Position numbers and translations under genes: made by a program | From: Pyrinomonadaceae bacterium MAG19_C2-C3 | GTDB lineage: Bacteria > Acidobacteriota > Blastocatellia > Pyrinomonadales > Pyrinomonadaceae | NCBI GenBank assembly: GCA_024330265.1 | Contig: JANDLT010000033.1 | Coordinates: 1 to 55,488 of the forward strand | Length of the DNA: 55,488 nt | Direction: 5' to 3' | The notes under the pieces: model-generated | Told to the model about the DNA's origin: nothing | What the model saw: the letters and a program-made list of their open reading frames with translations, nothing else | Database searches by the model: none | Shown: positions 1-15,400 of the stretch, piece by piece | How positions within the stretch are numbered: the first letter of the stretch is position 1 | Layout: each line of letters begins with the position of its first letter

Positions 1-117
1 GGGGACGGCGGGCATAGCCCGCCTCCAAACAACCTTAACTTAATGCCATTGCCCCTTCGGGGAATAGGAACTTTTCCGAACACGCTCTTAGCTTGATCAT
101 CTTAAACTCGTAGATTT
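1..117. other. Gene-free left edge with two small hairpins
   Basis: No gene is supported here. The stretch holds a GGCGGGC/GCCCGCC hairpin with a 3-nt loop (7-23) and a CCCC-TTC-GGGG hairpin (52-62). Either could be a repeat fragment or a weak terminator for the minus-strand gene ending at 118. No T-tract follows, so termination is only a guess. Confidence 0.35.
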
Positions 118-729
118 TCAGGCATGGATATACTTTTCAAATACATGACTGAAGTCTCGTCCGGCATGACGCTCAAGTATCGTCAGGTTTAGATTGTCAA
201 GAATCGCGTTGTAGTGCTTGACAATCGCTTCCTCGCTGTCAATGTGGTTAATCTTGTACATCGAAGCTATCGCACCAAGACACTGCATCGCGTTGGCGCG
301 GGCAATCTCATCTTTGTGTTGAAGCCTGCTAATCGTAATCAGGGCTTTGTAAATATCCTTTAGCGATTCGAGGAAATGCTTTTTGACATCAATGCTAAAG
401 ATTGCTCCTCCGTCAATGGTGAACTTCAGCTCAACGTCCAAGTCAATCGTGCCTGCGGTTTCAATGGAGACATGCGAAATCCTGTGGCTGACGTAATCAA
501 AGCGTTTGATTGTACGTTTAGCGGAAACGGCGGATTCACCGTCAACATGGATGAGACCGAGGTTGGTGAAGCAGTATTCATCTTTTTTAGATTTGATGAG
601 GAAGAAGATTTTCTCTCCCTCTTCGTGGAACAGATAGTCGTCGGCATCAACTTTGTCGTAATCGGCAGGTGGAATAATCACTCCGACATCGCTGATACCG
701 AGTGCTTCGGCGGCAAACTTCTTGAACAT
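118..729 (-). CDS. YvbH-like protein with bacterial PH domain
   Basis: A 203-residue protein resembling Bacillus YvbH. It has an N-terminal bacterial PH-like domain (about residues 1-120, with motifs DYLFHEEGEKIFFLIKSKKD and GLIHVDGESA) and a helical C-terminal oligomerisation region (about 130-203). Its function is not established; it is a small soluble protein without signal peptide or membrane segment. I chose ATG at 729 rather than the in-frame start at 777 because AAGGAGA (741-735) lies 5 nt upstream and because the homologous family begins MFKK. It is a single gene, 113 bp beyond the stop of the kinase gene and on the same strand. A 34-bp piece of a paralogue survives at 53950-53983 with only synonymous changes. 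Confidence 0.85.
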   Translation of the reverse strand: MFKKFAAEALGISDVGVIIPPADYDKVDADDYLFHEEGEKIFFLIKSKKDEYCFTNLGLIHVDGESAVSAKRTIKRFDYVSHRISHVSIETAGTIDLDVELKFTIDGGAIFSIDVKKHFLESLKDIYKALITISRLQHKDEIARANAMQCLGAIASMYKINHIDSEEAIVKHYNAILDNLNLTILERHAGRDFSHVFEKYIHA

Positions 730-841
730 AAGAATCTCCTTAGTTGTGCGGTGAGAAGAGGTTGATGAGCGAGGCAAATTAACTTCTAGTTTAGCTTCTA
801 GCGTACTTGAGAAATCTCTAAAATGTTAGCCGAGTGTTTCG

Positions 842-6613
<5,772 letters not shown>

Positions 6614-6671
6614 AAGACAAGGAGAAACAATTAAGAGCGTGCGTGTTCTTCTTTCTCTTATTTTCTCCCTT

Positions 6672-7244
6672 CTAATTTCTCCTTTCTACTTGTCCAAAGA
6701 GCCACGCCTTCGCCATGCTCCACTGACGTTTTACCGTCGGCGCGCTGACGCCTAAAACCTCCGCCGTCTCTTCTATGCTCAAACCGCCGAAATAGCGTAG
6801 TTCGACGATGCGCGATTTTTGTTCGTCAATCTCCGCCAAGGTTTTCAGTGCGTCATCAAGCGCGATAAGTTCGGCGGCACGTTCATCCGATAAATCGAAA
6901 TTTTCGTCAAGTGAAATTTTTTGAAATTCGCCGCCGCGTTTTTCTGCGCCCGATTTGCGCGCATGGTCAACGAGTATGCGCCGCATCATCTGGGCGGCGA
7001 CGCCGACGAAATGCGCGCGGTTCTGCCAGCGTACATCTCTCTGGTCAACAAGCCGCAAGTAAGCCTCATGAACAAGTGCCGTCGGTTGCAAGGTGTGACT
7101 GGAGCGTTCGCGGCGCAAGTAACCGGAAGCCAAACGGCGCAATTCATCGTAGATAAGCGGCAGCAGTTGGTCTAGAACGGCGCGATTGCCGCCCGTTAGT
7201 TGAACGAGCAGTTGTGTGACTTCGTTGGAAGATGAAAGTGACAT
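6672..7244 (-). CDS. ECF-type RNA polymerase sigma factor (TIGR02999-like)
   Basis: A 190-residue sigma-70 family protein of the ECF type. Region 2 is visible as LLPLIYDELRRLASGYLRRE, with ALVHEAYLRL and RAHFVGVAAQMMRRILVDHA (about residues 25-95). Region 4 has a helix-turn-helix, LSIEETAEVLGVSAPTVKRQ (about 154-173). This sequence type matches the TIGR02999 family found in Acidobacteria and Planctomycetes and often encoded next to Ser/Thr kinases, as here. No anti-sigma gene is adjacent, so control by the downstream kinase is plausible but inferred. Its promoter should lie in the 294-bp divergent gap (7245-7538) shared with the secreted protein to the right; I could not assign promoter boxes with confidence. 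Confidence 0.93.
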   Translation of the reverse strand: MSLSSSNEVTQLLVQLTGGNRAVLDQLLPLIYDELRRLASGYLRRERSSHTLQPTALVHEAYLRLVDQRDVRWQNRAHFVGVAAQMMRRILVDHARKSGAEKRGGEFQKISLDENFDLSDERAAELIALDDALKTLAEIDEQKSRIVELRYFGGLSIEETAEVLGVSAPTVKRQWSMAKAWLFGQVERRN

Positions 7245-7538
7245 GCGGAGTTTTCAGCGAAAACGATTGGACAACTCGGAATTATAAGCAAATACACGAT
7301 TTGAATCAATTTACACACGGGTTAAGACAATCCGTTTAGTTCCCCGAAGATGCAAACGAAGCAGTTTGTTCGAGAGAAAGTATTTACTTAAAAAAAGTTT
7401 TAGCTTGGTCGTACCTTTCGCATTTTATTTGCGCGTTACTTGATGAAGGACGAAAGCAAGCCCGCAAAGGTTTTGCGGACGCCGGGCGCGTCCACGACAT
7501 CAAGCAATCATTCAAGCTAAAACGAGGAAACTAAAATC

Positions 7539-9008
7539 ATGAAAAACCTGCTTCACACACTTTGTTTAATCGCCGGATTAGTGATGAGCGCGAACATCAC
7601 GGGCGAAGTTTATGCCGACGTTAAAATTAAAACCAAAGCAGACAGCGGCACGGAATCAACCGTTTATATCAAAGGCAAGCGTCAACGCCTCGAAGTCGGC
7701 GGCGTCGTGGCGATTCTGACGCAGTGCGACATGAAACGCACCGTTCAACTTAACGGGCAAACCAAGACTTACACCGTTTCAACGTTTGACCAAAGCACCC
7801 TGACGGCAGACGGCGCGAACACTGAACGCGGGCAAGCGACTTCACAGGCGACTTCAATGCAGAGCGCAGCCACCAAACGCGGCGGCATCGTAACGTCGGT
7901 TGTCACCGTGAAGGATACGGGCGAGCGACAGCAGATGTTCGGTTACACCGCGCGCCGCATCAAGTCTTCGACAATCACGGAATCATCGCCCGACGCTTGT
8001 ACGCAAGACAAAAGCCGCATTGATTCAGACGGTTGGTACATAGACCTTGCGCTCGAATTTAACTGTGAAAATCAGAGTTCCGCGAGTTTCGCCGCGTCGA
8101 ACAACGACGGCGGATGTCGTGACCAGTACCGCACGAAACAAATTGGAACCGCCAAATTAGGTTATCCGGTTAAAGTCACGACGACTTTCTACGACAAAAA
8201 TAATCAACCGACGGGCAACTACAACCACGAAGTCGTCGAACTCTCAAAAGCGACGCTCGATGCCGCGTTGTTCGACGTGCCTGCGGACTACCGTGAAGCG
8301 AAAAACGCGCAAGAGTTGTACGCCGCACAAGCGAAAGAACAGAACGAATCCGCGATGGACAACGAAAGCGGCGGCGTTGCCGCCAACGCACGCACGCTCG
8401 CCAACAAAGCGACAAATTCGACGCAGACAAATTCGACAATGCCCGGTGCAAAGAAGGAAGGCGTGATACGCATCGGCATCGCTCCGACGAAAACCACGTC
8501 GGTCGGTGAAGGCTTGGACGCGGGCGCGCTTTCTGCCGCCGTTCGCAACACGATGGTTAATTTCCTCGCGGGTCCGGCGGTTGAAATCGTACAACTTGAT
8601 GCGCGTCTGCCCGTACAGATTGAAGCGGAAGCCAAACAGAAGGAATGCGACTTCGTTCTATACACCACAGCCGCGCACAAGAAAGGCAAGTCGGGCGGCT
8701 TCGGCGGATTCTTAAAAGCGGCAACGCCGATTGCCGACGTTGCCTCGCTCGGCGGTTACGGAAGCACGACGGGCGCAGTCGCGGCAAGCGTTACCACGAC
8801 GGCAATCTACACCGCCGCCAACGTTTCAAGTTCGGTCAAAGCGAAAGACGAATTGACGCTTGACTACAAACTTAACAACGCGAGCGGCTCACCCGTCATC
8901 GCCAACACGCTTAAAGCAAAAGCCAAGTCGGACGGCGACGACTTAATATCAAACCTCGTCGAACAGGCGGCGGGCGCAGTGCTGACGCAAGCGACTAAGA
9001 AGCAGTAG
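7539..9008 (+). CDS. Secreted protein of unknown function
   Basis: A 489-residue protein with a probable signal peptide (about residues 1-26, ending EVYA). The N-terminal part (about 27-260) begins DVKIKTKADSGTESTVYIKG and resembles secreted acidobacterial proteins that coat small basic beta domains. The C-terminal part (about 300-489) starts IRIGIAPTKTTSVGE and continues AAVRNTMVNFLAGPAVEIV and CDFVLYTTAAHKK, which looks like an alpha/beta domain of the kind seen in lipoprotein-like CsgG or TolB relatives, but I do not recognise it firmly. GAGGA at 7524-7528 supports the ATG at 7539. It is divergent from the sigma-kinase pair. Confidence 0.8.
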   Translation: MKNLLHTLCLIAGLVMSANITGEVYADVKIKTKADSGTESTVYIKGKRQRLEVGGVVAILTQCDMKRTVQLNGQTKTYTVSTFDQSTLTADGANTERGQATSQATSMQSAATKRGGIVTSVVTVKDTGERQQMFGYTARRIKSSTITESSPDACTQDKSRIDSDGWYIDLALEFNCENQSSASFAASNNDGGCRDQYRTKQIGTAKLGYPVKVTTTFYDKNNQPTGNYNHEVVELSKATLDAALFDVPADYREAKNAQELYAAQAKEQNESAMDNESGGVAANARTLANKATNSTQTNSTMPGAKKEGVIRIGIAPTKTTSVGEGLDAGALSAAVRNTMVNFLAGPAVEIVQLDARLPVQIEAEAKQKECDFVLYTTAAHKKGKSGGFGGFLKAATPIADVASLGGYGSTTGAVAASVTTTAIYTAANVSSSVKAKDELTLDYKLNNASGSPVIANTLKAKAKSDGDDLISNLVEQAAGAVLTQATKKQ

Positions 9009-9107
9009 TGAAGCAGTAACCAACTACTTTGAAGATTGAAGTTTTGAATTCTTACTCGTGCGGCAATAACCGACGACCGAGATTGATTAAACGTAGGAGA
9101 AGTAATC

Positions 9108-10148
9108 ATGAACCGACACGACAACGCCACAGCAACCGCCGTAAAACCTGAACCGCCCGAAGCTTTCTTGACTCAAGTGGCATTTGGCGCGCTGATGTCG
9201 CAAGCCTTGTATATCGCCGCCAAGTTAGGCATCGCGGACTTGCTCAAGGATAAACCACAACCTGTCAGCGCGCTTGCCGCCGCGACCGCAACACACGAAA
9301 TGTCTCTCTATCGCGTGTTGCGTAGTCTCGCCGGTATCGGTGTATTTCAAGAAGTTGAGCCGGAGGTTTTCGCCCTCACGCCACACGCCGAACCGTTACG
9401 TTCGGACGCACCCGGTTCAATGCGTAACGGCGTGATTTTCATGGGCGAAGAGTGGCACTGGCGGGTGTGGGGCAACATGCTGCATAGCGTGCGGACGGGC
9501 AAGCCCGCGTGGGGGCATGTTCACGGGGCGGAAGTGTTCGACTACTTCACGATGAACCCGGAACAAGCCGAAATTTTTAACCGCGCGATGACTGATATGT
9601 CTGTTAGCACGGCTCCGGCGGTCGTTGAGGCTTACAACTTCAACGGTATAGGAACTCTTTGCGACATCGCGGGCGGGCATGGCTATCTGCTCGCACAAGT
9701 ATTGAAGGCGAACCCTGATGTCAAAGGTATTTTGTTCGATATGCCGCAAGTCATCGCGGGAGCAAATGCCGTGCTTGACGGGCAAGGCGTCACAGAGCGC
9801 ATTGAAAAAGTCGCGGGTGATTTCTTTGAGTCCGTTCCGTCCGCTGACGCTTACATGATGAAGCACATCATTCACGATTGGGACGACGAACGCGCGATTG
9901 TAATTTTGCAAAGCATACATGCGGCGATGAATCGGGAAGGCAAAGTTTTGATAATCGAAACGGTTGTGCCGGAAGACAACGAACCGCATTACAGCAAACT
10001 GCTCGACCTTGAAATGCTTACCTCGCCGGGCGGCGTGGAACGCACTGCGGGTCAATACCGCGAACTCTTGGCGCACGCGGGTTTTAAGTTGACGAGCATC
10101 ATTCCGACCAAATCACCGTTCTCGATTGTCGAAGCGGTGAAGAATTAG
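9108..10148 (+). CDS. Family-2 SAM-dependent O-methyltransferase
   Basis: A 346-residue small-molecule methyltransferase of the acetylserotonin/hydroxyneurosporene O-methyltransferase fold. An N-terminal winged-helix dimerisation domain (about 15-105) is followed by the Rossmann methyltransferase domain. The SAM motif is DIAGGHG (about 186-192), followed by the acidic strand end GILFDMPQVI, and the catalytic region holds MKHIIHDWDDE, whose histidine is the general base in characterised relatives. The substrate cannot be told. AGGAGAAG upstream of ATG 9108 is a good ribosome binding site. A nitroreductase follows 66 bp later on the same strand and may be co-transcribed. Confidence 0.92.
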   Translation: MNRHDNATATAVKPEPPEAFLTQVAFGALMSQALYIAAKLGIADLLKDKPQPVSALAAATATHEMSLYRVLRSLAGIGVFQEVEPEVFALTPHAEPLRSDAPGSMRNGVIFMGEEWHWRVWGNMLHSVRTGKPAWGHVHGAEVFDYFTMNPEQAEIFNRAMTDMSVSTAPAVVEAYNFNGIGTLCDIAGGHGYLLAQVLKANPDVKGILFDMPQVIAGANAVLDGQGVTERIEKVAGDFFESVPSADAYMMKHIIHDWDDERAIVILQSIHAAMNREGKVLIIETVVPEDNEPHYSKLLDLEMLTSPGGVERTAGQYRELLAHAGFKLTSIIPTKSPFSIVEAVKN

Positions 10149-10214
10149 TGAACGTGAAAGCAATCAAACGAGCAATCATCCTTGTAATTGAATCAAACTC
10201 GAAAGCGAAGATTT

Positions 10215-11000
10215 ATGTTGCACTTCACCCCACAAACAAACCCCGTGTTCGCTAAACCTTACGCCACTATCGCCGGTGACGGAAGCAAGAATCTGTACGA
10301 ATCGAAATTCTCGCGCTTGGTAAATATCGTTCGCGCACGCCGCTCGACCCGCCACTTTCGTTCTGACCCCGTAGCACCGGAAATCATTAACGAACTACTG
10401 GACGCCGCGCGATGGGCACCAAGCGCGTTTAATCTTCAACCGACGCGATTCATCGTTGTGACGGATAAATCAATCAAAGAGCGTTTGTACCCGGCGTGCA
10501 TGAAGCAGCGGCAAGTGCTTGAAGCAGCGGCAACGGTAATCTTTACAGGAGACCGGCGCGTTGCCGAAAATCACCTTGAACGTATTCTCACACAAGAGCG
10601 CGAAGCGGGAGCGATAACACCTGAATACGAAGCGATGCTTCGGAAAAATGTTCCGTTATCGTTTAGTCACAAGCCGCTTGGTTTAGGTTGGTTGTGGAAA
10701 GCATTTGCAGATTTAATCGTTTCACGATTCATACCATTGCCGAAACTTCAAGCCATCCACAAAAGCTATTGGTTGGCAAAACAAGTCTCTATGTCGGCGA
10801 TGGTGTTCATGTTGGCGGCAGAGGCGGCGGGACTCTCTACGTGTCCGATGGAGGGCTTTAGTGAACAAGCGGTCAAACGAGTTCTCGGCATCCCATCAAG
10901 TCAAACAGTTATTCTCATCGTTCCTCTCGGCTACGCAAACAACTCGGCGGCGAAAACACGTTTGCCACTTAATGAGCTTGTACACGAAAACCGTTGGTGA
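10215..11000 (+). CDS. Nitroreductase-family FMN oxidoreductase
   Basis: A 261-residue protein of the nitroreductase superfamily. FMN-binding motifs are present: RARRSTRHFRSDP near the N-terminus, ARWAPSAFNLQPTRFIVV, and a late glycine-rich segment AAGLSTCPMEGFSEQAVKRVLGI with the usual NAD(P)H/FMN loop (all read from the translation). The natural substrate could be a quinone, flavin or unsaturated compound. I chose ATG 10215; a TTG nine codons upstream (10188) is also open but neither has a strong ribosome binding site. It follows the methyltransferase and ends 24 bp before the IS3 remnant, so the insertion may have removed what lay downstream. Confidence 0.88.
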   Translation: MLHFTPQTNPVFAKPYATIAGDGSKNLYESKFSRLVNIVRARRSTRHFRSDPVAPEIINELLDAARWAPSAFNLQPTRFIVVTDKSIKERLYPACMKQRQVLEAAATVIFTGDRRVAENHLERILTQEREAGAITPEYEAMLRKNVPLSFSHKPLGLGWLWKAFADLIVSRFIPLPKLQAIHKSYWLAKQVSMSAMVFMLAAEAAGLSTCPMEGFSEQAVKRVLGIPSSQTVILIVPLGYANNSAAKTRLPLNELVHENRW

Positions 11001-11024
11001 AATATCAACCCTCAAGTAGTCGCA

Positions 11025-11612
11025 CTAAATCAGACCATATGAGATTGGCACAGACGAGTTCTTTCTGATACACGGGTAAGTGCAACCTATCCGAACCTCA
11101 GAGGTGTAGCTCGGTGCGCCGTGAAGTTTGAACAGCTTGGCGAGGGTTGCGATTACGTTGCGTGCCGTTACAGAGCGTGCGACCTCGATGCCTAAACACT
11201 CGCGCGTGTATTCATCAACGACCGGCAACATCTTCAAGCGTCGTCCGTCTTGGGTTTGATCCATCACAAAATCGTAACTCCATACATCACGCTCGTGTTG
11301 GGCATGGCGGCGAGCCAGCACCCCGTTGATGCTTCCAAATCGTCGTCGTTTGCGTTGTTTGCTGGGAACGCGCAAGCCTTCCAGCCGCCATATTCGCTGC
11401 ACTCGTTTGCGATTCACGCGCCAACCTTCCATGCGTAAGAGTGCGGTGATGCGCCGATAGCCATAGCGCGCATGACAGCTTGCCAACTCACGCATTCGTT
11501 TTGTTAAGCGCATTTGTTCATCGGTCGTCTTTTCAATGTAGCGATGACTCGCTCGATGTTGACCGACGACGCGACACGCGCGCCGCTGTGAAACCTTAAA
11601 CTTTTCTTGCAA
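11025..11612 (-). pseudogene. IS3 orfB transposase, 3'-truncated
   Basis: A 195-codon remnant of the roughly 280-residue DDE integrase of IS3/IS407-type elements. The helical N-terminal part is intact (RRACRVVGQHRASHRYI, HARYGYRRITALLRMEGW) and the first catalytic Asp region (DVWSYDFVMDQTQDG) and PVVDEYTRECL are present. The frame loses homology after HGAPSY, before the second Asp (normally in SDNGPEF) and the catalytic Glu, so the protein cannot be active. The real product would be an OrfAB fusion made by -1 frameshifting; homologous codons (SPARKRRAV) extend upstream of the TTG at 11612 to the end of orfA. Confidence 0.85.
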
Positions 11613-11644
11613 GGTTTTAACCGCCCGCCGTTTGCGCGCCGGGC

Positions 11645-11923
11645 TTAGAACTTTCCCTGCGCCACCTCTTTGAGCATCAGGTTATCAAGCGATAGATCGG
11701 CAACGAGTTTCTTCAACTGCCCATTCTCACGTTCTAAGTCTTTCAGGCGTTTGGCTTCATCCGGCTGCATCGTGCCGTATCGCTTGCGCCACTTGTAAAA
11801 CGTGTGTTCGCTGACAGCTATTTGTTTGCACGCTTCAGCGATACTTTGACCACCGGCTTGCAAGCGTTCAACTTCGCGCAGTTTCGAGATTATTTGTTCG
11901 GTCGTATGAATCTTAACTTTCAT
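11645..11923 (-). CDS. IS3 orfA (HTH protein)
   Basis: A 92-residue IS3-family OrfA: helix-turn-helix (GQSIAEACKQIAVSEHTFYK, about 27-46) followed by a leucine-zipper-like coiled coil (LKDLERENGQLKKLVADLSL, about 61-80). It binds the IS ends in characterised relatives. Near its stop the sequence GGGAAAG (11657-11651, minus) is positioned as G GGA AAG in the orfA frame, a textbook -1 slippery heptamer leading into the orfB frame. GAAAGG precedes the ATG. It appears complete, although its partner is broken. Confidence 0.88.
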   Translation of the reverse strand: MKVKIHTTEQIISKLREVERLQAGGQSIAEACKQIAVSEHTFYKWRKRYGTMQPDEAKRLKDLERENGQLKKLVADLSLDNLMLKEVAQGKF

Positions 11924-12014
11924 CGGTTGAGCCTTTCTACCCTTCGCGGGCGGTTAAGACTCTGTATTCTATCTTGGTCTACTTTGATGGGGGCAGGTCA
12001 CGCACAGTAATAAC

Positions 12015-12055
12015 GAAAAGATCATCCACGTCCTCGCTACGCGGATGATCTTTTC
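12015..12055. terminator. Perfect 13-bp hairpin, probable bidirectional terminator
   Basis: GAAAAGATCATCC (12015-12027) pairs exactly with GGATGATCTTTTC (12043-12055) around a 15-nt loop. The A-rich 5' side and T-rich 3' side give a U-run on both strands. It sits 15 bp outside the IS3 right end, so it probably belonged to the target DNA. Confidence 0.6.
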
Positions 12056-12462
12056 ATTGACTCTCTCCTTAGTTTGGGGAAAGATTCAGCGGCATTCTAC
12101 TCGGATTGGAGTTGCTGTCAAGCAGACCGCGAAAGTTTTTGTTTAGTTGAAATCAAGATTCCGCCGTCATTCCAATTTGATTTAAAAGGCATCGTTGAAT
12201 TCCATCGGTTCACTGTCTGTCTGTTTGACCATTCGAGGCTTCGCCGCCATATCACCCTCCGATTTATTTCTACTACGTAAAAGTTTTATTGTAGAATGCT
12301 CAAAATGTTAAAAACCTCCTTATCTCGCGTCTGCCGTTTTTCAACTATTTGTTTCTAACCATAATTTTCCGACACCATCGGCATTTCTTCTCTCGACGAA
12401 TGAGCGAGTTGCACGCTTAGTTTCACATCCTTGGATCAATCCTTCTGAAAGCAAAATAATAA
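12056..12462. other. Gene-free stretch upstream of the 1803-aa secreted protein
   Basis: About 400 bp without a convincing gene. A 68-codon open frame at 12074-12280 has no ribosome binding site or recognisable product. The segment is AT-richer than its surroundings and presumably carries the promoter of the gene at 12463, but I could not assign boxes with confidence. Confidence 0.5.
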
Positions 12463-15400
12463 ATGACATCCTACCTCGCCGTCCGCCGACACACAATTTT
12501 TGCCACTCCTTACCGTTTTGCTTTATTGTTCATAATATTGGTGGCATCCGTTCTGTCATTTGAAATTTATGAACGCAAAACCTCGTCCGCTTCACATGAA
12601 GCGGAATGCCTTGCTGGCTCCGAGAACGTCACCACGCTCCAGACCGACGACAAAACTCGCCCACACACGCATCAGGTCGAGTCCAAACTTAGTGAACCTA
12701 GCAGAAACCGCCTCAAAGAAGCTTACGGCAAAACGCCGCTGAGTTTTGAAGCCAACCAGGGTCAGACTGCTTCGCAAGTAAAGTTTGTTTCACGCAACAG
12801 CAACTTCAATGTTTATCTGACCGCGACCGAAGCCGTCTTGGATTTGAGCCTGCCCCGCAAGTCGCGCGAGCCTTCAGAAGACGATGAACATCAACCTGAA
12901 GTCAGTCCTCGTCAGTTGAGCGATGATAAAGACCGCGCCGTGATCAGGTTGCAGTTACTAAACTCCAACCGCAAGCCACGCCTTCGCGGCTTGGATCAAC
13001 TAACCGGCAAAAGTAATTACTTTATCGGCACTGATAGTGGGCAGTGGCGGCGAGAAGTGCCGCAGTACGCGCGCGTAAGATATGCGAATGTGTATCCCGG
13101 TATTGACGTAGTCTATTACGGCAACCAACGACAATTGGAGTATGACTTCGTAGTCACTCCCGGTGCCGATCCGCGACAAATTAAGTTTAAAGTCGCGGGT
13201 GCTGACCGAATTGAAATCGCTGATGACGGTGACCTGTTGATTCACTCAGCGGGTGGCATCTTGCGTCAACAAAAGCCGTTCGTATATCAAGAAATTGAAG
13301 ACGGCAAACGTGAAGTGGCAAGCCGTTATGTGTTGACGGACGACGCGAGCATTAGCTTCCAACTCGCGGCGTATGATCAAAGCAAGCAAATCGTCATTGA
13401 CCCGGTTCTTATTTACTCGTCACTTGTCGGCGGGGTCAACGCCGAGCAGGGTCTCGCCATCGCCGTCGATAGGCAAGGAAGCGCGTACATCGCGGGTCGC
13501 ACCGATTCGATGAACTTCCCCGTCACCGGTGCTGCTCTGCAAAACACGAATTCCGGCGGCGGTGACGCCTTTATCGTTAAACTGAATCCGGCGGGTACGA
13601 GCATCGTATATGCGACTTACCTCGGCGGAAATGGTTTCGACTCAATTACCGACATCGCCATTGACGACGAGGGCAATGCTTATATTACCGGCTGGACCGA
13701 TTCGAATACCTTTCCGCGCACGGCAAACGCGCCTCAGCAATCGCCGGCCGGCAGTCTCGATGCTTTTATTACCAAAATCAATACGGAAGGCTCCGCGCTC
13801 ATCTACTCAACTTTTCTCGGAGGCGCGAACTTCGATCAAGGTCTTGGTATTGCCATCGACCGGGAAGGCGGCGTATACGTCGCTGGGGTAACCGACTCTC
13901 CGAACCTGACGAATCCTGATGCTCCGAAAGTAAAAAGCGGCAGTCCGAATTTCATCAGCGAAAATGCGGGCGGTAATTGGAATACCAGAGACAATGGCTT
14001 GACTGCATCTGCCGTCACTTCTTATGCGATTGATCCGACCGACGCGAGAACCGTTTATGCCGGAACGCTGAACGGTGTTTTCAAAAGCGTTGACGGCGGT
14101 GGTGAATGGCGTTTGACTGGAAGTTCACGCGCGATGAGTCCGACCACTACGAATGCTATCGTCATTGATCCTGCTACTCCGACTACGGTTTATGCCGCGA
14201 CGTTCAGCGGCGTTTATAAAAGCATAGATGGCGGCGATTCGTATCAAGTATTCAACAGTGGTTTTTTTATTCCCATCGTGTACAGCCTTTTGGTTGATCC
14301 AACGACCCCAACGACGCTTTACGCCGGCACGCTTACCGGAGCTTACAAAACTACGAACGGCGGCGCGAATTGGACGGAGATTAACGTCGGACTTTCTTCC
14401 AGCCCATTTAACAATAGTGCGCCGCGCGTCAACGAATTAGGTTTCGATCCGGCTAACTCGACCACGATTTATGCCGGAACATCGCGCGGCATGTACAAGA
14501 CAACAAACGGCGGAGTTAGTTGGACGGCAATCAACAACGGCTTGGGCTTAAATTCCTTCAATGTGCCGGAAGTCATTGCGTTGGCGGTTGATCCGCTAGA
14601 CCCGGCAACCATTTACGTCGGTGTTCAGGGCTTCTTTGGCGGCATTTATAAAAGCACGGACGGCGGAAGCACTTGGAGCGTGAGCAACACGGGGCTGAGT
14701 CAAAACGTGAGTGGCACGAATTTCACCTTGACTGTAAACGCGCTTGCTATCAATCCGATGACTCCTTCGACGCTTTACGCGGGAACATCCAGCGGCGTTT
14801 ATAAAAGTACGGACAGTGGAAGCACTTGGAGCGCGAGCAACACTGGGCTGTCCAACACCGTCGTGAACGCGCTCGTCATCGACCGCTCGACGCCCACGAC
14901 CATCTACGCCGGAACCAACTCCGGTACCGATGCATTCGTCGCCAAACTCAATCAGGCGGGCACGAATTTCGATTACGTTCGTTATCTCGGCGGCGACGAA
15001 ACGGACAGCGCACGCGACATCGTCGTTGATGCGTCCAGCAACGCTTACGTCACCGGATCAACGCGGTCAACAAATTTTCCCACTGCGAACCCATTACAAG
15101 CCGTCAATAACGGCTTCTTCGATAGCTATGTCACGAAACTTGATGCGACGGGATCGACACTTCTTTACTCGACCTATCTCGGCGGCGGGAGTAACGATTC
15201 AGGTTTAAGCCTTGCCCTTGATGCTTCCGGTAACATCCTGCTGACCGGTTCCACCTTTTCAATTGATTTTCCGGTCGCTAATGCTTTCAGAACCACAAAT
15301 GGCAATGCCGGATTCAGCGATGCCTTTGTCTCTAAAATAGCGGCGAACGGCGCGACGCTTGATTACTCTACCTATCTTGGCGGGGATAATGGGTCAGATC

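Larger units (their letters stand above)
11025..12000 (-). mobile_element. IS3-family element (IS407-like), truncated at its left end
   Basis: The right end is clear: TGACCTGCCCCC read on the minus strand from 12000 is a typical IS3-family terminus, followed inward by orfA and orfB. The matching left terminus is not found. Recognisable orfB homology stops around 11100, and the 75 bp between there and the nitroreductase gene is not IS3-like by eye. The left boundary given is therefore only the end of the open frame. Confidence 0.85.

Noticed and set aside
12074..12280. Possible 68-codon gene after the IS3 element
   Set aside because: No ribosome binding site, no recognisable product, and codon use unlike neighbouring genes.
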